Positions 15,602-25,049 are shown, counted from the first letter of the stretch. The stretch is 64,000 bases of DNA from an uncultured Lachnospiraceae bacterium (GCA_910579685.1 CAJTVN010000017.1:1-64000); one strand, 5' to 3'. The notes: generated by a model not told the origin, from the sequence alone. Made by a program: numbers and translations.

Positions 15602-16489
15602 TCACGGCTGCCAGAGCACGGAAGAATCCATGTGGCGCAGATCCGCACAGCCCGTCCTTGCCATCGCCCCCCTAAGTGCGCCGCTCATTTCAAGGATCCT
15701 GTCCCTGACCCCCTGCGCCCCGCTCTTTTGCAGGGGCTCCATCAAAGCTCTTCCCACACAGACGCCGTCCGCCCCAAGAAGCAGCGCTTTCATCGCATCC
15801 ATTCCGCTCGCAATCCCGCAGTCGACAAAAACCGGCATCCGTCCGCCAACGGCTTTCACAATGCGTGGAAGTATTTTTAGTGGAGGCAGCGCATAATCCA
15901 TAATGCCGTGATGGTGGGAGACCACGATTCCCGCCGCTCCCGCCTGCAGGCACTTATAGGCGTCCTGAACGCTCAGAATTCCCTTGACAATAAACGGGAT
16001 CCCGGCAGCCTGCACAAAGCTGTGGATCTCGTCCGCCGTTTTGGGCCGCATCGCAAATCCCATGACCGTGTCATAATTTCCCTGCCCGTCAAAAGCGTGA
16101 TCCACATCCATCCCCACGGCAAGCGCCCCGCAGCTCTTTGCATGGGCAATCCTGTCAAAAATAACCGCATTGTCCGCATAGGGTTTGATGATCTTGACTG
16201 TCCTTGCACCGGTTGCCGTGATTTTTTCAAGCTCTTGCTTGTCTCCCATTCCCACCCAGGCCACGGCTCCCGCCTCCTTCGCCCCTTTTGCCATCTCAAC
16301 CGTGCCCTGCCCGCAAAGCCCGTCAAGGTGGGACAAGGCCGCCGTCATGATCGGCGTGTCAAATCGTTCCCCGAACAGGGAAAAGGACAAGTCCGGCATT
16401 TTGTTATCCATATGCCGCATCTCCAAAAGCAAAGAATCAAAATATTCCCTGGTAATCCGATCCGAATCCCCTCTTTTTATCTCTTCCAT
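15602..16489 (-). CDS. FMN-dependent alpha-hydroxy-acid dehydrogenase family protein
   Basis: A 295-residue TIM-barrel protein of the lactate oxidase / glycolate oxidase family, shorter than the usual 350-370 residues because the N-terminal helix region is reduced. Recognisable parts are TPIMTAALSHLDGL (FMN site), IPFIVKGILSVQDAYKCLQAG (catalytic-lysine strand), GIVVSHHHGIMDYALPPLKILP (the position of the catalytic His-Gly in SNHGGR of true oxidases), VFVDCGIASGMDAMKALLLGADGVCVGRALM (phosphate-binding end). The altered SHHHG motif makes the substrate uncertain. AGGAGGAATGCGGG precedes the ATG. It is the last gene of the minus-strand train that begins with EssC; a functional tie to secretion is not evident. 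Confidence 0.82.
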   Translation of the reverse strand: MEEIKRGDSDRITREYFDSLLLEMRHMDNKMPDLSFSLFGERFDTPIMTAALSHLDGLCGQGTVEMAKGAKEAGAVAWVGMGDKQELEKITATGARTVKIIKPYADNAVIFDRIAHAKSCGALAVGMDVDHAFDGQGNYDTVMGFAMRPKTADEIHSFVQAAGIPFIVKGILSVQDAYKCLQAGAAGIVVSHHHGIMDYALPPLKILPRIVKAVGGRMPVFVDCGIASGMDAMKALLLGADGVCVGRALMEPLQKSGAQGVRDRILEMSGALRGAMARTGCADLRHMDSSVLWQP

Positions 16490-16545
16490 CCCGCATTCCT
16501 CCTCATATCATAAGTCTCTAAGCAAGTAAAAATCTTTGTCTGATT

Positions 16546-17925
16546 TTACCACGTTTCCGCCGTCCGGACATCTGTTTCCATATATATTTTTATAATTTTC
16601 TCCAACACTTCGGAAAGCTCCTGGAGACTTGCCGCCTCCCCTTCCAGATTTTCCGCCTCTCTCTTCAGGCTGCGGCACAAAAGCCAGCTGTTCTTTGCGA
16701 AATTCGGCAGCCTTTCCGAAACGCTCTGCGCTTCTTCCTTCCGTTTTCTGACTTCCAGGGCCAGATTCCGCAGAGGCTCGATCTGTGCTGCCATCTTGGA
16801 ATAACCGGCCTTCACAATCAGACATCCCTTCATGTCCTGGGAAAAAGATTTGCGGCAAAAGGCCGCCGCAAGCATCTCCCTTCCCTGTCCGGTGTAAAAA
16901 ACACTGTCTGCGACAGCCGGAATCCCGGCGCTCACAAAATCGCCGATGTCGGAGAGCGTAAGACGTTCCCCGTTCAGCCCGGTTTTGCGTTCTCCTCCCA
17001 GCTCCATCAGCTGCATCAGCGTGGCCGCACAGCCATCCCTCCTCTCCGGCTCCATCCGCATCAAAAGCCCGGAAAGCACCGCGGCATAGCTTCCGAGCTT
17101 CCCCTGTCCCATCACATAATCATTTTTTCTCCCGCCAAAGACCGTATCATATTCTCCGGTGCTCTCATTCAGCACACGTGAGGCAAACATGTATTTGATA
17201 TCATGATAGCCGGCAAAATTCTGCACCTGCACCGGCGTCTTCACATAAAAGATCTGGTTTTTTGGCACAATGGAATTCCCAAGCACGTTCACATAGTCAT
17301 TCTCTCCGAAAATCCCGGTGATCCTGCGCCTCCTCTTTTCAAATCCGCTCTCCCCGTAAGCCTCCTTCCATCCGTCAATGGCCTTCTGTGAAAACCCCTG
17401 CCCGTCTATATTATAGCAGGCGTCCACCAGCTCCCCATACTGCGTTGACATGGTGACATACTGCGCCTTGTTCCCCCCTTTGGAATGTCCGGTCACGATC
17501 ACTCTCTGAGAGGGCGAAATCTGATTCCGCTCCACCACCCTGTCAAAGTACTCCAGCGCCCTCTCCTGCTGCCGGGTGCTCTTTTGCGTCATCCCAAGCC
17601 CGTTATCCGGCCACTCCCCGTCTCCGGTTCCGCGATAAACCACATAGATGCTGCTACCGTCCCGGGAGGAAAAAGTACATGCCGCCGTGCCGCTGTCGCA
17701 TCCCATCAGGCAGCTCTGGTTGTCAATGACAAGATTCCCGATCTGTGGATCCTGCGCCGCCTGCCTTAGCACTGTGTACTCCCCGAAATGGATTCCGCCC
17801 TCCGCACAGTCCGGATGGCGGGAAAGCTCCGAAAGGATTTCATTCAGCGTCATTCCGTCGTCAGCTTCCTTATAGTCTATGTACATAAAGGTGTTGAGCA
17901 CCATGCTGATCTCTTCCTCGCTCAT
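16546..17925 (-). CDS. Mbeg1-like (DUF2974) serine hydrolase of the type VII locus
   Basis: An alpha/beta-hydrolase with the nucleophile elbow GHSKGG (in RVIVTGHSKGGNKAQYVTMS), preceded by IYVVYRGTGDGEWPDN, the lipase class 3-like layout of the Mbeg1/DUF2974 family. After about residue 300 the protein becomes helical and charged (EPLRNLALEVRKRKEEAQSV), resembling the helical tails of type VII substrates. The start is taken at 17925 (459 residues), because its ATG overlaps the upstream stop as ATGA and has AAGGGG before it; the frame is open to 17964. It could be a secreted effector of the neighbouring secretion system; this is inference from position and architecture. A paralogue lies at 33141-34244. 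Confidence 0.82.
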   Translation of the reverse strand: MSEEEISMVLNTFMYIDYKEADDGMTLNEILSELSRHPDCAEGGIHFGEYTVLRQAAQDPQIGNLVIDNQSCLMGCDSGTAACTFSSRDGSSIYVVYRGTGDGEWPDNGLGMTQKSTRQQERALEYFDRVVERNQISPSQRVIVTGHSKGGNKAQYVTMSTQYGELVDACYNIDGQGFSQKAIDGWKEAYGESGFEKRRRRITGIFGENDYVNVLGNSIVPKNQIFYVKTPVQVQNFAGYHDIKYMFASRVLNESTGEYDTVFGGRKNDYVMGQGKLGSYAAVLSGLLMRMEPERRDGCAATLMQLMELGGERKTGLNGERLTLSDIGDFVSAGIPAVADSVFYTGQGREMLAAAFCRKSFSQDMKGCLIVKAGYSKMAAQIEPLRNLALEVRKRKEEAQSVSERLPNFAKNSWLLCRSLKREAENLEGEAASLQELSEVLEKIIKIYMETDVRTAETW

Positions 17926-18677
17926 CCGCACGCCCCTTTCTCCCTCGCCATCCCCTTCATCCATCTTCTGTACCGCAGACCCCCTCTCTCATCCATGGAA
18001 AACACCAGCTCCGCCACGGCCTCGTATCCTTCATAATCGCTGCTTGCAAAGTTCTCCTGCGTAATCCTCTCGTAGTCACTTCCGCTCCCCGGGAGGCTCA
18101 CGGTTCCCCGCACCTTGTAACCGCATTCTGCGTTTTGTCTCACAAACTCATCCAGCTTTTGTTCCCACTGCTTTTCGCTGCCCGAAGCAGACGCCGGATA
18201 GATGTAAAACTGCGCCATGGACAGTGGATTTTTCAGAAATTCATCCACACTCATACCGGCCCCGAATTCCGGCGGGAAAACAAACTGTGGGATTCGGTAG
18301 TAAACCTTGCATTCTCCAAAACAGCGCTCCGCCGTTTCCCTCTCCTTTTTCTCCAGCTCCTGTCTCAGAATCCAGGCGAGATAATTGTCCTGAAAACGCA
18401 GGCGCCCCCCTTCAACGCTTTTGCGCACCAGAACCTTCCGCTCCGGATGCTTCCTGCTCGATGCAAGAAGCATCGAGTAGCTCTTTCCCGCCTCGCCCGC
18501 ATAACTCTCCACAAAGTCAAACGGTTCCCCGTATTTGTCTTTCAGATAAGAAAGCATTTCCGTTCTCTCATTCCTTTTCCGCATCCCACACCCCGCAATC
18601 CCCAGAAAAAGCATGCCTGCGGCTGCCGCAGTCAGCAGCCGCAGAACACATCCGGTTCTCATCCTCCTCTTTTTCAT
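17922..18677 (-). CDS. lipoprotein of the type VII locus, unknown function
   Basis: A 251-residue protein with a lipoprotein signal: basic KKRRMRTG, hydrophobic LLTAAAAGMLFLGIAGC with lipobox cysteine near residue 30. The mature part holds no family I recognise (MLSYLKDKYGEPFDFVESYA near the start; YRIPQFVFPPEFGAGMSVDEF in the middle). It overlaps both neighbours by four bases, so it is translationally coupled to the WXG100 gene before it and the hydrolase after it. It would be anchored on the outer face of the membrane, perhaps as an accessory or immunity protein. Confidence 0.75.
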   Translation of the reverse strand: MKKRRMRTGCVLRLLTAAAAGMLFLGIAGCGMRKRNERTEMLSYLKDKYGEPFDFVESYAGEAGKSYSMLLASSRKHPERKVLVRKSVEGGRLRFQDNYLAWILRQELEKKERETAERCFGECKVYYRIPQFVFPPEFGAGMSVDEFLKNPLSMAQFYIYPASASGSEKQWEQKLDEFVRQNAECGYKVRGTVSLPGSGSDYERITQENFASSDYEGYEAVAELVFSMDERGGLRYRRWMKGMAREKGACG

Positions 18678-18988
18678 GCTATAATATTGACGCTCAGGCC
18701 GCTTCCCTGGTCGGTATTGCCTCTCTCCGCACTCTGGTATTGTCTGGCCATCTCCTGAAGATCCTGTACATGCTCCTGTACCATGCGGTAAAGCTTTTCC
18801 ATATCCGGCGAGAGGGAATCAAACCGGTTGCCATAGGCAGTAGCCGCCTCCCCCTGCCAGACGCCGTTCAGCTTTCTTACCTGGGAGAGCATCTGGCCCG
18901 CAAGATTCTTCATCTGATTCCCAAGCGTCGCAAATTCCCCGGATGTCTGCAGCAGCTTTTCCGGCGTTACCCTTAACATTCCTTCCAT
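18674..18988 (-). CDS. WXG100 family type VII secretion substrate
   Basis: A 104-residue helical hairpin protein. The turn motif reads VWQGEAATAYGNRF, the W-x-G signature, near residue 43. Two helices flank it (TPEKLLQTSGEFATLGNQMK and LSPDMEKLYRMVQEHVQDL). WXG100 proteins are exported by the FtsK/SpoIIIE-type ATPase encoded at the head of this operon. The C-terminal tail (GLSVNIIA) is longer than in EsxA. Its stop overlaps the lipoprotein start (ATGA). Confidence 0.9.
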   Translation of the reverse strand: MEGMLRVTPEKLLQTSGEFATLGNQMKNLAGQMLSQVRKLNGVWQGEAATAYGNRFDSLSPDMEKLYRMVQEHVQDLQEMARQYQSAERGNTDQGSGLSVNIIA

Positions 18989-19005
18989 CTCTTTTCTCCT
19001 TTCCT

Positions 19006-19305
19006 CTAATACGTTCTTGCGGCCGCCGTCTGTGCGTTTCTCACCTCGGCCTGTTCATATCTTGCCGCAATCTCCAGCATCGCCTGAATATACTGATTGA
19101 TCAGCCGGTAAAAGGCGTCCATCTGCTGGCTGTCCTTTGTAAACGCCCCGTGGAAGGCGTCCTTTGCCTGTCCCTCCCACATCTGGCACAGGGCCTGTTC
19201 CTTTCCCTGCAGCTCCCTCGCCCTGCTCTGGAACTGTCCGTTCAAATTCTGCAGCTCTCCCGCCGCACTCCTCAGCCTTGCCGAGGTAACACGAATCATT
19301 GCCAT
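19006..19305 (-). CDS. WXG100 family type VII secretion substrate
   Basis: A 99-residue helix-turn-helix protein with the turn MWEGQAKDAFHGAF (W-E-G) near residue 43, flanked by RLRSAAGELQNLNGQFQSRA and QMDAFYRLINQYIQAMLEIA. This is the most canonical member of the set. It lies 17 bases before the next WXG100 gene. It has no signal peptide, as expected for type VII export as a folded dimer. Confidence 0.92.
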   Translation of the reverse strand: MAMIRVTSARLRSAAGELQNLNGQFQSRARELQGKEQALCQMWEGQAKDAFHGAFTKDSQQMDAFYRLINQYIQAMLEIAARYEQAEVRNAQTAAARTY

Positions 19306-19346
19306 TTTTCTCCTCCTTTTCGTTTTCCTGTTTCCTGCTCCGTTTT

Positions 19347-19658
19347 CTATCGATAGCTTCTCGCCCTAGCGGTCAGGGCATTCCACGTCTCCAGCCGGTA
19401 AATCTGCTCCGCCTTTTCCTCGATCTGCACGGAGAGCGCCTCCAGCCTTCTGGCACTTTCCCTGATCTGCTCCAGTATCCTCACCTCCTTTCGGGCAAAA
19501 GCGTCCGCATTGCTGCCGATCCACGCCGCCTTTATCTGCGCCGCGGCGCTGATCCCCGCCGTGTCCGCAATTCCGTACAATCCCGCCGCTGTCTGCGTCA
19601 GGGAACCGCTCAATTCCTTCATCCGTTCAAAGTGAATCTCAATTTCCGTCAATGACAT
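19347..19658 (-). CDS. WXG100-like small helical protein
   Basis: A 103-residue protein starting MSLTEIEIHFERMKELSGSL, with a turn AAWIGSNADAFARK in which WIG replaces the usual WxG core (W-I-G fits W-x-G). Helices on both sides fit the family. The start at 19658 is chosen over the upstream ATG at 19829, because the longer frame would read a basic, non-helical stretch antisense to its neighbour. It overlaps the preceding gene by 20 bases. Confidence 0.85.
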   Translation of the reverse strand: MSLTEIEIHFERMKELSGSLTQTAAGLYGIADTAGISAAAQIKAAWIGSNADAFARKEVRILEQIRESARRLEALSVQIEEKAEQIYRLETWNALTARARSYR

Positions 19659-19956
19659 TCCTGTTCTCCTCCTCCGCCCGGGCATATTCCCCGGCAATCG
19701 TACAGAGCCTTTCGGAAAGCCTGCAAAGCTCCCCTGAAAGCGCCTCCCCCTCCTGTCTTCTGTTTCCGACCTTTCGTCGAAACCGCTCTGCGCTCTTTCC
19801 CGCAAAGCAGCCCTTCGTACTCTCGGCAAGCTCCTGCAGCCGGTTGTACGCCGTCCCGAGCTTTGCGCTAAGCTGCTGCAGGTTCTGCGATCTCTCCACT
19901 AGAAACTGCGGCGTAACCAGCAGCTCCTCTGCCTGCGGCATTCCATCCTTTTCCAT
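19639..19956 (-). CDS. WXG100-like small helical protein with a divergent turn
   Basis: A 105-residue helical protein. The turn reads GCFAGKSAERFRRK, so phenylalanine stands where tryptophan is usual. Flanking helices are LVERSQNLQQLSAKLGTAYN and SGELCRLSERLCTIAGEYAR. It is placed between two other WXG100-type genes. The ATG at 19956 follows the upstream gene by 18 bases. Confidence in the family rests on size, turn and position. Confidence 0.8.
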   Translation of the reverse strand: MEKDGMPQAEELLVTPQFLVERSQNLQQLSAKLGTAYNRLQELAESTKGCFAGKSAERFRRKVGNRRQEGEALSGELCRLSERLCTIAGEYARAEEENRNVIDGN

Positions 19957-19974
19957 ATTTGTTTTTCCTCGTTT

Positions 19975-20274
19975 TTATCCGATCAGGGATAAAATCCTGG
20001 CCTCACATGCCTCAAAATTTTTTTCCATCTGCGAAAGCCGTTCCATAAAGCCTCCTATTTTCTGTACATATTCGTAATTCCGGGAAAGCTCTCTGCACAG
20101 AACGCCGCAGTAAACCCTGCCGGCTTCTCCCGTCCAGTTATCCTCCAAAAGAGCCGCCTGCGCCTTCATGGAATTCAGGATATCAAAGATCCCTGTAAGC
20201 TCCCCCTGCATTTCCTCCTGCTTTCCCTTTAACTGCGGCGATACCACAGATATATCCCATTCCTCCATTTTCAC
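19975..20274 (-). CDS. WXG100-like small helical protein
   Basis: A 99-residue helical protein with the turn DNWTGEAGRVYCGV (W-T-G) near residue 46 and flanking helices GKQEEMQGELTGIFDILNSM and RNYEYVQKIGGFMERLSQME. It is the first of five tandem WXG100-type genes. Five unequal paralogues suggest heterodimers or a family of distinct substrates. GGGGAAAGGAG precedes the ATG. Confidence 0.87.
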   Translation of the reverse strand: MKMEEWDISVVSPQLKGKQEEMQGELTGIFDILNSMKAQAALLEDNWTGEAGRVYCGVLCRELSRNYEYVQKIGGFMERLSQMEKNFEACEARILSLIG

Positions 20275-20305
20275 TCCTTTCCCCTGCGATTTTCCAAAAG
20301 CCCTC

Positions 20306-20548
20306 TCAGAACAAAATCAGCCTATCTCCGTTTCCAATCCCCTGCTGCCTCAGCGTGAGCTCGTCCTTTAGCACGATTCCCCGCTCCCGTGCATACAAAG
20401 ACATGCTCTCTCCCGCAAAAATCCCTTCCCAAAGCGCTGTCAGTTCCGCCGCCGCCCTGGCAGCCTCTCCCGCGGCCATATCCTCGTCCAGCTCAAAATC
20501 GTAGATTCCGTCTATTTCCGGAACCTGAATATCAACCAATATCATCAT
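20306..20548 (-). CDS. YukD/EsaB-like ubiquitin-fold protein
   Basis: About 80 residues. MMILVDIQVPEIDGIYDFEL opens a beta-grasp fold. The C-terminal GIVLKDELTLRQQGIGNGDRLILF matches the YukD/EsaB family of type VII regulators (ubiquitin-like, lacking the terminal Gly-Gly). The start at 20548 overlaps the EssC stop by 17 bases; the frame is open further upstream, but that part lies in EssC coding sequence. YukD-like proteins are cytoplasmic accessory factors of the Firmicutes type VII system. Confidence 0.8.
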   Translation of the reverse strand: MMILVDIQVPEIDGIYDFELDEDMAAGEAARAAAELTALWEGIFAGESMSLYARERGIVLKDELTLRQQGIGNGDRLILF

Positions 20549-23500
20549 AAAGCGGTATCCGTATCCTCTCTGTCCTCTCTGCATCTCCCATTTTCAAATA
20601 GCCACCTCCCTTCTCCAGCCCTCGGCTCATTTCTTCAAAACCCAGATCCTCGAAAGACAGGATTCGCTGATTCCCGGCGTTTCCTCCCAGGTGGACGCCC
20701 TGCTGTCCCTGTGCAAAAAGCGCAAAGACAAACGTCCCCAAAAGCTCCGTCTCCCTTCCCGGACGCTGCAGGGCGATCACCGGCATCAGGCTTTCTTCCT
20801 GCGCCTTGCACTCAAAGCTGTCCCGGATCCTTTGCATCCTCTCCCTGTTTGCACACAGCATTCCCGCAAAATCCGAAAGATCGCACAGACACAGACACCA
20901 TTTGCTCTCGCCTGCCCCCTCCTTCTGCGTCTGTATACACCGCTCGTACCAGTCCGCAAAAGCCGTCTCATCCTCACACAGAAGCAGTCTTTCTTTCTGG
21001 TTTGCCCGCTGTGCCGCCAGAAGCACCCGCTCCCGGAAGCCGTGCTTTCGGTCAAGGACAAGCACATGGATACCAAGCTGCCATAATCCACGGATCATAC
21101 ATAACAGCAGGTTCCGCTTCCCCGTCCGTTCTGCGCCCGATATCAGGAAAAAACTCCCCTTTCTGAACGAGATGGTCTTTATATAACCGCTTCTCTCCAC
21201 ATAGCCAATCGGGATCTCCTCTTTTTTTCCCGTCTTCTCAAAGGCTTTCTCTGCCATGGCGGCATACAGCGGTTTTTCCGGGAGGGAGGGAAACCTGGCT
21301 GGAATCCCTGCCCCTGCAAGTGAAGCGCTCCTCTTCCCTGCCAGCTCTTTTACCCGGTCAATGCGCTGATAATCATCCCCCGTGCCAAACACCGGCGACT
21401 GAAATTCCAGGATGCGTTCCCCATCTCTGCAAAGCCCCCTTCCCTTCACATTTTCTCTGGGGCACACCGTCATCTGATAGCGGCGCAGGATATCCCCATA
21501 CTGAAAACGGTCGCTCATCTCAAGACACAGGGTCGTCTTCATCTTTTCGAAGAGCTTTCCCGGAATTTCACCGGAGCCCGTTCCCTGCACGGTAAGGATC
21601 AGGTAAATCCCGTAATTGATCCCCTCCCCCGCAAGACGCCCGATCAGAGCTTCATATTTATCCTGCGTCGTCTCCCGAAAGCTCCCGTAATTGTCGATCA
21701 CAAGAAAGACATAGCCCGCCTCCTCTGCGGCATGCTTTCTGAACTGCTGAAAATTGATTCCCCTGAGCCTTTCCTTTCTTTCCTCAAACAGACGCTCCAG
21801 ATGATAAAAAAAGCATTGTGCCTGCCTGCTTTGTCTCATGCTACCGAGACAGTGGGGCATGTTTTCAAAACAGCCCACTCCGGCATTGTCTGCCCCCGCA
21901 AGCAAAATCTGTATCTGCCGGGGCGAATACTCCCCGCACATCTGCCAGAGCATTGTCTGCAAAAGCGTGCTCTTTCCCGTTGACGGCCCTCCTCCAATCA
22001 GAAGGTTTCCCTCCTCCAGCGGACGGTAGAAGAGCGGATACTGCCGCTGCTGTTCCGGGTCGTCGCACAGCCCCAGGCACAGTCGTATTTCCTCCTCCTT
22101 TCTTGCGTCTCCCATGCAGATTTCCCCAAGGACAAGCCTCTGCGCGAGCTCCGGCATCCACAGCGTTCTCGCTCTTTCGCTCTCTGTCTGCTTTGCAGTC
22201 TCAGCGATATAACCGATAACCGCCTCCATCTCGGAGGGGCCCTTTTTTCCGCTCTCCTTCTTGCCGGCAATTCTCTTTCCTGTGCCAAGAACCAGAAACG
22301 CAGCCTCCTTTTTCCCTGCATCCTCATACCCGCCCCCTGCATAGCCTGCCTGAAAAAGCTCGCAGACCTCATCATTTCCCACCTGCATATAGCATTGTCC
22401 CGCTTTGGTCAGAGCGGCGGCCTGCGGCCTGTGGAGCATATCCATGCTGTCCTGCCTCTCCGCCACCCGCAGGCACAGCCGGAATCTGGTATTGCTCCAG
22501 ATTTTGTCGTCCACGGTTCCCGCCGGCTTCTGGGTGGAGAGAATCAGATGGACTCCTAGGCTGCGGCCCACCTGGGCCACGCTGATAATTTCCTGCATGA
22601 ATTCCGGCTCCTCCTTTTTCAGCTCCGCAAATTCATCCACCACCAGGAGCAGATGGGGAACCGGCTCCGCTGCGCCGCCCTGCCTGTAAAGCTCCATATA
22701 ATCCTCCACGTGACTCACGCCAAAGTGCCCGAACAGTCGCTGCCGTCTCCTGTTTTCGCTTTTGATGGAAATCAGGGCTCTGCGGATCTGACCGCCCGAG
22801 AGATTGGAGATCACACCGGCGCAGTGGGGAAGCCCGCGCAGGGCGTTTCCCACCGAGCCGCCCTTATAGTCGATAATAAAAAAGTTCATGTCCTCCGGCC
22901 CGAAGGAAACGGCAAGGGATAACAGATAGGTCTGGAGAAGCTCGCTCTTGCCCGATCCCGTGGTGCCAGCAATCAGACCGTGCGGCCCGTGGAATTTCTC
23001 ATGAATATCCAGGCAGATTAACTTTCCTCCCCTGCCTTTTCCCACAGGAACCCGCATGCTCTCCCCGGTCCGGCCGCGGCTCCATCTGCCGAAGCAGTTC
23101 AGCTCCTGTACTCTCCTGCAGGAATACAGCTCCAAAAAGGAAACCTTATCCGCAAGGGCATCCTCCCGCTCCCCTCCCTTCGGGAAAAGCCCGGCCATTT
23201 TTCGCATATAGGCCTCCGCCTCCATAAAGCCGCATTCCTCCAGGGAAAGACTCTGCCTTTTGACCTCGTCCTGCCCGTAAAGCACGATTTCTTCCCTGCC
23301 CTGTTCCCGTATCACAAAGCCTCTGCACTGTCCCGGAAGATACTCCCTCTCCCTGTGCACAAAAATGGAATAAATACCGCTCCCTCCTTTTACCCCGGAT
23401 CCGAAAATCTCAGTTCCCGCTCCCTCTGCAAGCTCCGGGCTTGCTGCGATCAGAAGATAGAAGGGCCTCTCCTTCTCCCCCTCCTGTCCGGCAAGCTCTC

Positions 23501-25049
23501 TTTTGAGCTCCGGCAGGATTTCGCCCGCTTCCCTCTCGTCCCCCGCAAGATAGCGCACTCTCCTCCCCCTGCTCCAGATATGGGGCAGCCATTTCAGGCA
23601 GGCTGCAAAATCCCGGTCGGCCTCCTTTTGCCTGTCGTAAAAGAAGGCGATCCGCATACTCCGGCTGCTATGGCTGGCCGCAAGCTGAACCAGGGCCTGT
23701 AAAAGCACGGAATAAATCCCCTCTCCCGCAAAACCCACGCTCCCGGCCTGTTCCAGGTCAATTCCCACAGGGACAGAAGGCATGGTCAAAAACGCATCCG
23801 CAAGCCGGTAAGCCTCCTGCACCAGCGAATCCTGATTCAGTTCCCTGTTCTTACCGGAATGCTTGATCTGAATCGGAAAGGGCCTTTCGCCCAGCCCAAG
23901 CCTGACAAACAGATAGTCCTTCTGAAAGGCGCTGCAGTTCCAGAACACGCTTCCCGCTCCCTCCAGGATCCTTTGACAGGAGGGATATTTTTTTCCAAGC
24001 GCCTCCTGGTTTTCCGCAAGGCACTGCGAGAGATATTGCCCCGTCTTGGCCAGATATTCCCGGTATATTTCCTTATTTCTTATGATTTCCCTGACACCGG
24101 CTTTCTTTTTGTACACATGATTTACCATTCCCCAGAAAACCCCAAGCAGCGCTGTAAAAGCCGTCATGACCATGGAGATCCTGTAATAACCGCCCCCTCT
24201 CTCCCCCAGCAGCGCGCCGCCGAGAGCCGCCATCAAAAGAGCCGGAAGCACCATGGTCATGGACGGGCCGAGAGAGAGCAGAAGCGGCCCCTCCCACTGA
24301 GGTCTTATATTCTGCGGCATGTCAAGCTCCAGTTCACCCGCATGAAGCTCGGCTTCCTCTCTCACGCTCCTTGTCAGCTGCGGGCAGGGAATGTTTTCCT
24401 TCTGCGGCCTGTCCAAAGATGAGACGTCCTCCTTTCCCTCCGCCGTCCGCAGCGTGCCGTAAAAGGCGCTGCAGATCAGAAATTCCTCCAGGCAGAGCAT
24501 CGAAAGCCCCCAGAGCTGCACACAGTCGCCCTCATTCAGCAAAACCCTTCCCCGGACCGCCCTCCCATTGACATACAGTCCGCTAATCTTTCTCTCCCGC
24601 TCCGGTATGCAGGTCTCCAGCAAATACCCTTCCTCCCTGTGTCGTATGAGAATCTGCCTGCTTCGGCTAAAGGAAAGGCACTCATAAAAAACCTCGTTTC
24701 GGTAGGCGCTTCCGACACTGATCTGGCTCCTGCTGCCGGGTATCACTCTTTTGCAGGGACAGAGCCTCTCCTTGCCCCCGGACAGAACGACAGCCGCCTC
24801 TTCCCCCGTCTGGGTCTTCAGACTGTAAAAACTGCTTTCGGCCGCCCGTCTGCCATCCAGCTTCCAGATCCCGTCTTCCCTCTCCAGCATAAGCTCCATG
24901 GGCCCGGACGTTCCGAGCCGTTCGGCGGGAAGATAAAGCTTCCTCCTCTCTCCAGGAAAGAACAGGAGCTTTTCGCGGATATAGGTTTCCATGGTATAAA
25001 TATGCAGAAAAACAGCCAGCCCATTTTGTCTCTTTTCATGGGCACTCAT
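20532..25049 (-). CDS. essC: EssC/YukBA-type FtsK-SpoIIIE ATPase with N-terminal FHA-like region
   Basis: The motor of type VIIb secretion, 1505 residues. The first 240 residues resemble the paired FHA-like domains of EssC (SQISVGSAYRNEVFYECLSF and GLYVNGRAVRGRVLLNEGDC). Two membrane helices follow (LGPSMTMVLPALLMAALGGA and MVMTAFTALLGVFWGMV, about 265-310). Three ATPase domains: D1 with GLIAGTTGSGKSELL (about 695) and HLLLVVDEFAEL (about 803). D2 with GGGPSTGKSTLLQ (about 1021) and FLVIDNYGSF. D3 with a degenerate GAERTGKRNLLL (about 1306). A strong promoter lies 120 bases upstream. EsaA, EssA and EssB genes are not in the window. Confidence 0.93.
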   Translation of the reverse strand: MSAHEKRQNGLAVFLHIYTMETYIREKLLFFPGERRKLYLPAERLGTSGPMELMLEREDGIWKLDGRRAAESSFYSLKTQTGEEAAVVLSGGKERLCPCKRVIPGSRSQISVGSAYRNEVFYECLSFSRSRQILIRHREEGYLLETCIPERERKISGLYVNGRAVRGRVLLNEGDCVQLWGLSMLCLEEFLICSAFYGTLRTAEGKEDVSSLDRPQKENIPCPQLTRSVREEAELHAGELELDMPQNIRPQWEGPLLLSLGPSMTMVLPALLMAALGGALLGERGGGYYRISMVMTAFTALLGVFWGMVNHVYKKKAGVREIIRNKEIYREYLAKTGQYLSQCLAENQEALGKKYPSCQRILEGAGSVFWNCSAFQKDYLFVRLGLGERPFPIQIKHSGKNRELNQDSLVQEAYRLADAFLTMPSVPVGIDLEQAGSVGFAGEGIYSVLLQALVQLAASHSSRSMRIAFFYDRQKEADRDFAACLKWLPHIWSRGRRVRYLAGDEREAGEILPELKRELAGQEGEKERPFYLLIAASPELAEGAGTEIFGSGVKGGSGIYSIFVHREREYLPGQCRGFVIREQGREEIVLYGQDEVKRQSLSLEECGFMEAEAYMRKMAGLFPKGGEREDALADKVSFLELYSCRRVQELNCFGRWSRGRTGESMRVPVGKGRGGKLICLDIHEKFHGPHGLIAGTTGSGKSELLQTYLLSLAVSFGPEDMNFFIIDYKGGSVGNALRGLPHCAGVISNLSGGQIRRALISIKSENRRRQRLFGHFGVSHVEDYMELYRQGGAAEPVPHLLLVVDEFAELKKEEPEFMQEIISVAQVGRSLGVHLILSTQKPAGTVDDKIWSNTRFRLCLRVAERQDSMDMLHRPQAAALTKAGQCYMQVGNDEVCELFQAGYAGGGYEDAGKKEAAFLVLGTGKRIAGKKESGKKGPSEMEAVIGYIAETAKQTESERARTLWMPELAQRLVLGEICMGDARKEEEIRLCLGLCDDPEQQRQYPLFYRPLEEGNLLIGGGPSTGKSTLLQTMLWQMCGEYSPRQIQILLAGADNAGVGCFENMPHCLGSMRQSRQAQCFFYHLERLFEERKERLRGINFQQFRKHAAEEAGYVFLVIDNYGSFRETTQDKYEALIGRLAGEGINYGIYLILTVQGTGSGEIPGKLFEKMKTTLCLEMSDRFQYGDILRRYQMTVCPRENVKGRGLCRDGERILEFQSPVFGTGDDYQRIDRVKELAGKRSASLAGAGIPARFPSLPEKPLYAAMAEKAFEKTGKKEEIPIGYVERSGYIKTISFRKGSFFLISGAERTGKRNLLLCMIRGLWQLGIHVLVLDRKHGFRERVLLAAQRANQKERLLLCEDETAFADWYERCIQTQKEGAGESKWCLCLCDLSDFAGMLCANRERMQRIRDSFECKAQEESLMPVIALQRPGRETELLGTFVFALFAQGQQGVHLGGNAGNQRILSFEDLGFEEMSRGLEKGGGYLKMGDAERTERIRIPLYDDIG

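Noticed and set aside
19347..19829. 160-residue version of the WXG100-like protein
   Set aside because: The first 57 codons are arginine-rich and lie inside the neighbouring WXG100 gene in another frame; the ATG at 19658 gives a normal-length family member.
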